NCBI GenBank assembly: GCA_023390635.1 | Contig: JAEWCM010000037.1 | Coordinates: 1-17,835, forward strand | Length of the DNA: 17,835 bases | Direction of reading: 5' to 3' | DNA from: Bacillota bacterium | GTDB lineage: Bacteria > Bacillota > Desulfitobacteriia > Desulfitobacteriales > Desulfitobacteriaceae | Shown: piece by piece, positions 14,003 through 17,835 of the stretch | Position numbering within the stretch: the first letter of the stretch is position 1 | How the letters are laid out: every line of letters begins with the position of its first letter | Translations under genes and position numbers: made by a program | Notes under the pieces: generated by a model | Told to the model about the DNA's origin: nothing | Seen by the model: the letters and a program-made list of their open reading frames with translations, nothing else | Databases searched by the model: none

Positions 14003-14376
14003 ACCTGCTTCAGGTTAATAATGGCATTGGTCACGGTCACATAAGAAATAAGCACATCTTTTTCATCCCGCATCTCTATACCCCAAACATGAGAAGTTTT
14101 TCCTGCGTGCATGAGCTTGCCTTTGGCGAGGATATATCCTCCGATCGGCTTAGCCTTCATGTGATTAGCCACAATGGTCTGCCCCACTGCAGTCTGGCCT
14201 TCAGGGAGCCTCTGTGTGGAAGCATGGCCGGCGATGGTCTCCCCAAAGGCTATGGTAGCTCCCCCGTGCAGCAGTCCGATGGGCTGACTGTGAAAGGACG
14301 TCAGATTCATTTTCGCTTCCAACGCATCGTCCTGGAGATGAATATATTCAATATTCAAGCCCTCAACTAAATTCAT
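13999..14376 (-). CDS. Hotdog-fold thioesterase, probable DHNA-CoA hydrolase (MenI-like)
   Basis: Probably cleaves 1,4-dihydroxy-2-naphthoyl-CoA to free DHNA before prenylation in menaquinone synthesis. The 125 residues form one hotdog domain of the PaaI/YdiI type. The signature HSQPIGLLHGGATIAFGET (29-47) matches the QPxGLLHGGAxxxxxE pattern of E. coli YdiI, with Glu46 as the catalytic residue. NHMKAKPIGG (71-80) and the final beta strands follow as expected. Its place as last gene of the men operon, one base after menC, is the main support for the MenI role; on sequence alone it could act on other acyl-CoAs. I chose the ATG at 14374-14376, with GGTGGGG upstream inside the end of menC, rather than the GTG at 14388. 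Its stop shares the palindrome TTAA with the stop of the convergent anti-sigma gene. Confidence 0.85.
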   Translation of the reverse strand: MNLVEGLNIEYIHLQDDALEAKMNLTSFHSQPIGLLHGGATIAFGETIAGHASTQRLPEGQTAVGQTIVANHMKAKPIGGYILAKGKLMHAGKTSHVWGIEMRDEKDVLISYVTVTNAIINLKQV

Positions 14377-14377
14377 C

Positions 14378-15490
14378 TTACACCCCACCTAACTTAATAT
14401 AATCGACAGCTAAATCCTGCAGAACTTTCTCCTCGATTACTACACCCAGTCCCGCTCCCTGCGGTACCTTGATTTCCCCCCCGGACAAGGTGATTTCCGG
14501 TCGGATCACATCCTGAACAAAATAACGCCGGGAAGGTGATAAGTCACCGGGAATATAAGTATCGGGCAAACTCGCCAAATGAACGTGGAGAATCTTAGAA
14601 ATTCCGCTTTCCACCATACTCCCGATCCAATAACCGATTCCATGCTGCCGGCAAAGCTCTATCATCTGCCGGGCGTAGTACAACCCGCCAATCCGGCCCA
14701 GCTTAAGATTCACAACCTGCAACGCCTTTAAGGAGATGGCCTTTTTCAGATCGTCAACGGTCTGAATGCTTTCATCCAGACAGACCGGAGTTTTAATTTC
14801 CGCCTGCAAATGTTGGTAAGCCTGAAAGTCTCCGGCCGGAAACGGCTCCTCCAGGCAGAGCAGATTAAAGTCATCCAGACCCTTTAATTCCGGTATTTGA
14901 TCGAGGCGGTAGCTCATATTAGCATCAGCCAGCAACCCTATATCCGGATAATCTGTCCTGATCTTTGTCAATTTCGCCAAACCGTCGGCAGGTTTGATCT
15001 TCACTTTAAAGCGCTGATAACCTTCCTGCCGGCAGAGTGCGATTTTTTCTTTTAATACCGAATACTCTAAATCGCCAAGTACCATCCCCGGTTCAATCTG
15101 CTTTAGCCTGGGCTCAGGGAATACAGTCTGCATAATCGGCTGCCCCAAGCTCCGGGCATATAAATCGAGCAAGGCGTTTTCCACTCCGGCAACGGCCATG
15201 GGATAATCCAAACCAATCCATTGATGCAAGTCAAAGGGATGGTCGATTTTCTCAGCCAGCAGGCGGGGAAGATAACGGGTACGCAATTGCTCCTTATCCT
15301 CAGATAAAAGCTCCCTTGTGTAGAAAGGCTCGTTAAAAGCCACCACTTCACCATAGCCGTTGTTTCCCTCTTCATCCGTAACTTTGATGACCAAAGTTTC
15401 CCGGGCATCCATCCTGGTTTGGGCTGTCTTAAAGGTAAATTTCAGCGGCATTCTCAAATGAAAAATTTCTGCTTGCTTAATCTTCATCAT
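14378..15490 (-). CDS. menC: o-Succinylbenzoate synthase MenC
   Basis: Dehydrates SHCHC to o-succinylbenzoate in menaquinone synthesis. The 370 residues belong to the enolase superfamily, muconate-lactonizing subgroup. The catalytic KxK is at 162-164 in RFKVKIKP. The Mg ligands are Asp189 (LLADAN), Glu214 (CLEEPF) and Asp239 (CLDES), and Lys263 (VNLKLGRIGG) is the opposite base. The length fits the Bacillus-type enzymes, some of which also racemise N-acylamino acids, so a second activity is possible. The start is one of two consecutive ATG codons at 15485-15490, inside the end of menE, so menE and menC overlap by 8-14 bp and are likely coupled. A longer reading begins at 15592 but would overlap menE by over 100 bp and has an N terminus with no family resemblance. 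Confidence 0.95.
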   Translation of the reverse strand: MMKIKQAEIFHLRMPLKFTFKTAQTRMDARETLVIKVTDEEGNNGYGEVVAFNEPFYTRELLSEDKEQLRTRYLPRLLAEKIDHPFDLHQWIGLDYPMAVAGVENALLDLYARSLGQPIMQTVFPEPRLKQIEPGMVLGDLEYSVLKEKIALCRQEGYQRFKVKIKPADGLAKLTKIRTDYPDIGLLADANMSYRLDQIPELKGLDDFNLLCLEEPFPAGDFQAYQHLQAEIKTPVCLDESIQTVDDLKKAISLKALQVVNLKLGRIGGLYYARQMIELCRQHGIGYWIGSMVESGISKILHVHLASLPDTYIPGDLSPSRRYFVQDVIRPEITLSGGEIKVPQGAGLGVVIEEKVLQDLAVDYIKLGGV

Positions 15491-16865
15491 GAACCAGCCA
15501 TTTCTCCAACTCGTTGGTCTGAACCTTGCCGGATGCGTTTCTAGGCAATTGCTCCACATAGATAATTTTTTTCGGCATCTTATATCCGGCAATTTTTCCT
15601 GTCAAGTATTGCCGGATCTCCCCCGCACTCAGCGCCGACACCACAAATAAGACGGGTACCCTTCCCCAGTAAGCATCCTGCTGCCCGACGACGGCACATT
15701 CGGCAATTTGCGGATGGGCATAAAGGACATTTTCAATTTCTTTAGGGTAGATGTTCTCCCCACCGGAAATAATGATGTTTTTACGGCGATCTAAAATATA
15801 AAGAAAGCCATCCTGGTCCTTATACCCGATATCTTCTGTATTGAAAAACTCCCGGTGCTTTTCCGGCTCTCTGCCCAGGTAGCCTTCCATCAGCATCGGG
15901 CTTTTAATATGCACTTCCCCGATTCCCGTCTGGTCAGGTTGGTCGATCATAATCTCCACGCTGGGCAAAGGCTGGCCCACCGCATCAATTTTTTCCGGAT
16001 GGGCCAAAACGGAGAAAGTCGCGGACTGGCTGGTTGTCTCCGTCATCCCATAGGTTTTATAGATGGGAATCTGCTTTGTCAGGCATTTTTCCACTAAGGG
16101 CCTGGGGATAAACTCTCCGCCCAAGAGCACAACCCTGAGCCGATGGGACCTGATTTGATCAATCATACGATTCAGCATGGTCGGCACAAGGGAAACCATA
16201 TTGATCCGGCCTTCCTCAATCAGTTCGAGTACCTGCTTTTCCTGAAATTTCTCCATCACCGTGATTTGCGTGCCGTTATAGAGACTGCGCATCAGGACAG
16301 TCATCCCGCTGATATGATACACCGGCAGCACCATCAGCCAATTATCATCCCCGCTGACCCCCAAGCTCTTTTGTGAAGCCTCCACATGGGCGGCAAATTG
16401 TTTCCAGCGCAAAGGCACCGATTTAAACTCGCCGGTAGTGGCACTGGTATTCATGATCACGGCAATCTGCTCCTGACGATATTCCTCAGCCAAGACCACA
16501 TCGACCGGTTCCCTCTCATAAACCTCATGAAAGGGAACAAATACCTTGCCCGCCAGGGGAAAGACCCCTGCCTCCTCACCGAAGACCTGATAAGTCTGCA
16601 ATCGATCGAGCTGCAGCCCAATTTCCGCCCCGTTCAGGCGGGTATTAAGCATCAGGACTTCCTTTTCCAACCCTTGCAGGGCCAGGAAAAAAAGCAGCGT
16701 CTTTTCCGAATTATTGGCATACAAAGCTACTCTGCTTTGTTTTTCCACATAGGGGAACAGCTTTTGTCCCAGCTCATTGACCTGATCATACACTTGAGCA
16801 AAGGTCAGCCGATTGATAAATTTCTGCTCCGGCCGCTCCAGGGCCTGTTTTTTTAGCCAGTTCAT
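15477..16865 (-). CDS. menE: o-Succinylbenzoate-CoA ligase MenE
   Basis: Activates o-succinylbenzoate with ATP and CoA through an acyl-adenylate. The 462 residues have the acyl-CoA synthetase (ANL) order: phosphate-binding loop NTSATTGEFK (139-148), PVYHISGM (181-188), LLGGEFIP (247-254), KTYGMTETTSQ (270-280), adenine/ribose motif DRRKNIIISGGENIYP (359-374) and catalytic Lys447 in PRNASGKVQTNEL. The P-loop departs from the usual TSGTTGxPK by Gly to Ala and Pro to Phe, while the invariant Thr-Thr-Gly and final Lys are kept. The length is a little below the roughly 485 of Bacillus MenE. The ATG at 16863-16865 comes 12 bases after the menB stop, with GGGTGA upstream. Context between menB and menC settles the substrate. 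Confidence 0.95.
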   Translation of the reverse strand: MNWLKKQALERPEQKFINRLTFAQVYDQVNELGQKLFPYVEKQSRVALYANNSEKTLLFFLALQGLEKEVLMLNTRLNGAEIGLQLDRLQTYQVFGEEAGVFPLAGKVFVPFHEVYEREPVDVVLAEEYRQEQIAVIMNTSATTGEFKSVPLRWKQFAAHVEASQKSLGVSGDDNWLMVLPVYHISGMTVLMRSLYNGTQITVMEKFQEKQVLELIEEGRINMVSLVPTMLNRMIDQIRSHRLRVVLLGGEFIPRPLVEKCLTKQIPIYKTYGMTETTSQSATFSVLAHPEKIDAVGQPLPSVEIMIDQPDQTGIGEVHIKSPMLMEGYLGREPEKHREFFNTEDIGYKDQDGFLYILDRRKNIIISGGENIYPKEIENVLYAHPQIAECAVVGQQDAYWGRVPVLFVVSALSAGEIRQYLTGKIAGYKMPKKIIYVEQLPRNASGKVQTNELEKWLVHDED

Positions 16866-16877
16866 CTAAGATCACCC

Positions 16878-17720
16878 TTAAGGAAATTTGGGGAACTGCT
16901 GAAAATCGGGATTACGCTTTTCCTTGAAGGCATCCCGTCCTTCTTTGGCCTCATCCGTCGTATAGTAGAGCAGCGTGGCATCTCCTGCGAATTGCTGCAA
17001 GCCGGCCAGTCCGTCGGTGTCGGCGTTAAAGGATGCTTTCAGGAAACGCAGGGCTGTGGGAGAATGCTGCAAAATCTCCTGAGCCCATTTTACCGTCTCC
17101 TCCTCCAACTGCTCGAAGGGAACCACGGTATTGACCAGACCCATTTCCAGCGCTTCCCGGGCTGTGTATTGGCGGCAGAGATACCAAATCTCCCGGGCTT
17201 TTTTATGCCCGACGATCCGGGCTAAATATCCGGCTCCGTATCCGCCGTCAAAGGAACCCACCTTCGGACCTGTCTGACCGAATTTAGCATTTTCCGAGGC
17301 AATGGATAAGTCGCATACAATATGAAGGACATGACCGCCGCCAATGGCATAGCCGTTGACCATGGCAATCACCGGTTTAGGCACAATCCGAATCAAATGC
17401 TGTAAATCCAGGACATTCAGCCGGGGAATCTGATCATCCCCCACATAGCCACCATGTCCCCGCACTTTCTGGTCCCCGCCGGAACAAAAGGCCTCTTTAT
17501 CCTCTCCCTGCCCGTGATTGGCACCGGTGAGGACAATCACCCCTATTTCCCGGTCTTCCCGGGCCACCGTAAAGGCGTCAATCAGTTCCATCACCGTTTT
17601 AGGACGGAAAGCATTGCGCACTTCCGGCCGGTTAATGGTGATTTTGGCAATTCCCGCATAGGTTTCATACATAACATCTTCATAATGACGGTCTAACTTT
17701 TTCCAAGGAAACGTTTTCAT
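16878..17720 (-). CDS. menB: 1,4-Dihydroxy-2-naphthoyl-CoA synthase MenB
   Basis: Closes the second ring of the naphthoquinone by Dieckmann-type condensation of o-succinylbenzoyl-CoA. The 280 residues belong to the crotonase fold. The CoA and oxyanion motifs are CSGGDQK (79-85) and GYAIGGGHVLH (123-133). The active-site segment is QTGPKVGSFDGGYG (149-162) with Asp158. The Gly at 151 marks the bicarbonate-using type I enzymes such as E. coli MenB, as opposed to type II enzymes that carry Asp there. The C-terminal KEKRNPDFQQFPKFP is typical. The ATG at 17718-17720 has AAAGGGG upstream. It lies 25 bp after the menH stop. Confidence 0.97.
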   Translation of the reverse strand: MKTFPWKKLDRHYEDVMYETYAGIAKITINRPEVRNAFRPKTVMELIDAFTVAREDREIGVIVLTGANHGQGEDKEAFCSGGDQKVRGHGGYVGDDQIPRLNVLDLQHLIRIVPKPVIAMVNGYAIGGGHVLHIVCDLSIASENAKFGQTGPKVGSFDGGYGAGYLARIVGHKKAREIWYLCRQYTAREALEMGLVNTVVPFEQLEEETVKWAQEILQHSPTALRFLKASFNADTDGLAGLQQFAGDATLLYYTTDEAKEGRDAFKEKRNPDFQQFPKFP

Positions 17721-17745
17721 AAGGCACCCCTTTCAATTACATAAA

Positions 17746-17835
17746 TTAAATCGGCAAAAACGCTTCAACGATGCGCTGAAATTCCTGTGGCCTTTCCACA
17801 TGCGTATTATGCCCGGCCCCAGGGATGCTCTGGAA
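17746..17835 (-). CDS. menH: MenH-like alpha/beta hydrolase, C-terminal end (cut by window edge)
   Basis: Only the last 29 residues are in the window. They contain IPGAGHNTHVERPQEFQ, the C-terminal catalytic-histidine segment of alpha/beta hydrolases, closely like the GAGHNxHxE of SHCHC synthase MenH. MenH removes pyruvate from SEPHCHC in menaquinone synthesis. The position immediately before menB on the same strand matches the Bacillus order menF-menD-menH-menB-menE-menC. The catalytic Ser and Asp are outside the window, so the call rests on this segment and on context. Confidence 0.85.
   Translation of the reverse strand, partial: FQSIPGAGHNTHVERPQEFQRIVEAFLPI

Noticed and set aside
15491..15592. 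34-residue N-terminal extension of MenC
   Set aside because: It overlaps the end of menE in another frame and does not resemble any enolase-superfamily N terminus; the ATG pair at 15485-15490 gives the normal start.
1..17835. Phage, transposon or defence system
   Set aside because: Every gene of appreciable size matches a housekeeping, metal, regulatory or quinone family; no integrase, transposase, nuclease or phage structural gene was seen.

Overview
The window looks like a chromosomal segment of a menaquinone-respiring, endospore-class Firmicute of the Desulfitobacterium / Peptococcaceae type. This is inferred from the family II pyrophosphatase with CBS and DRTGG domains, the Bacillus-like men gene order, the SigM/YhdL-type sigma and anti-sigma pair, strong AGGAGG-type ribosome binding sites, TTG and GTG starts, and moderate GC. 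No tRNA, rRNA, CRISPR array, transposase, integrase or phage gene was seen. Genes fill nearly the whole window and the longest gap is about 280 bp.

Layout, left to right. Positions 1-2818 (minus strand) hold a regulated Mn-dependent pyrophosphatase followed by the first 382 codons of ligA, which runs off the left edge. Positions 3095-8654 (plus strand) hold a copper module: the Cu(I) P-type ATPase CopA, the copper chaperone CopZ, an OmpR-type response regulator, a membrane histidine kinase, and a small flavin reductase-like protein. The 276-bp spacer before copA carries several inverted repeats around a plausible promoter. Positions 8796-12148 (minus) hold the helicase PcrA and a short-chain dehydrogenase of the YhdF/YghA kind. 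Positions 12298-14002 (plus) hold an ECF sigma factor and its membrane anti-sigma factor, preceded by a good ECF-type promoter that suggests autoregulation. Positions 13999-17835 (minus) hold the tail of a menaquinone operon, in transcription order menH (partial), menB, menE, menC and a hotdog thioesterase that probably supplies the MenI step.

How the parts fit. CopZ can hand Cu(I) to CopA for export. The two-component pair just downstream may sense copper or envelope stress and control the module; its extracytoplasmic domain has a cluster of Met, Cys and His. In many Firmicutes pcrA and ligA are adjacent. Here both are on the minus strand but are separated by the pyrophosphatase and the oppositely oriented copper block, which suggests a rearrangement or insertion. 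The men genes convert SHCHC-pathway intermediates to dihydroxynaphthoate, the quinone precursor used in anaerobic respiration.

Most genes belong to well-known families, and I see no clear new multi-gene system. The points most worth checking are the dyads before copA, the long intergenic palindromes (possible dispersed repeats), the metal-ligand-rich kinase sensor loop, the ECF autoregulatory promoter, and the split pcrA/ligA neighbourhood.
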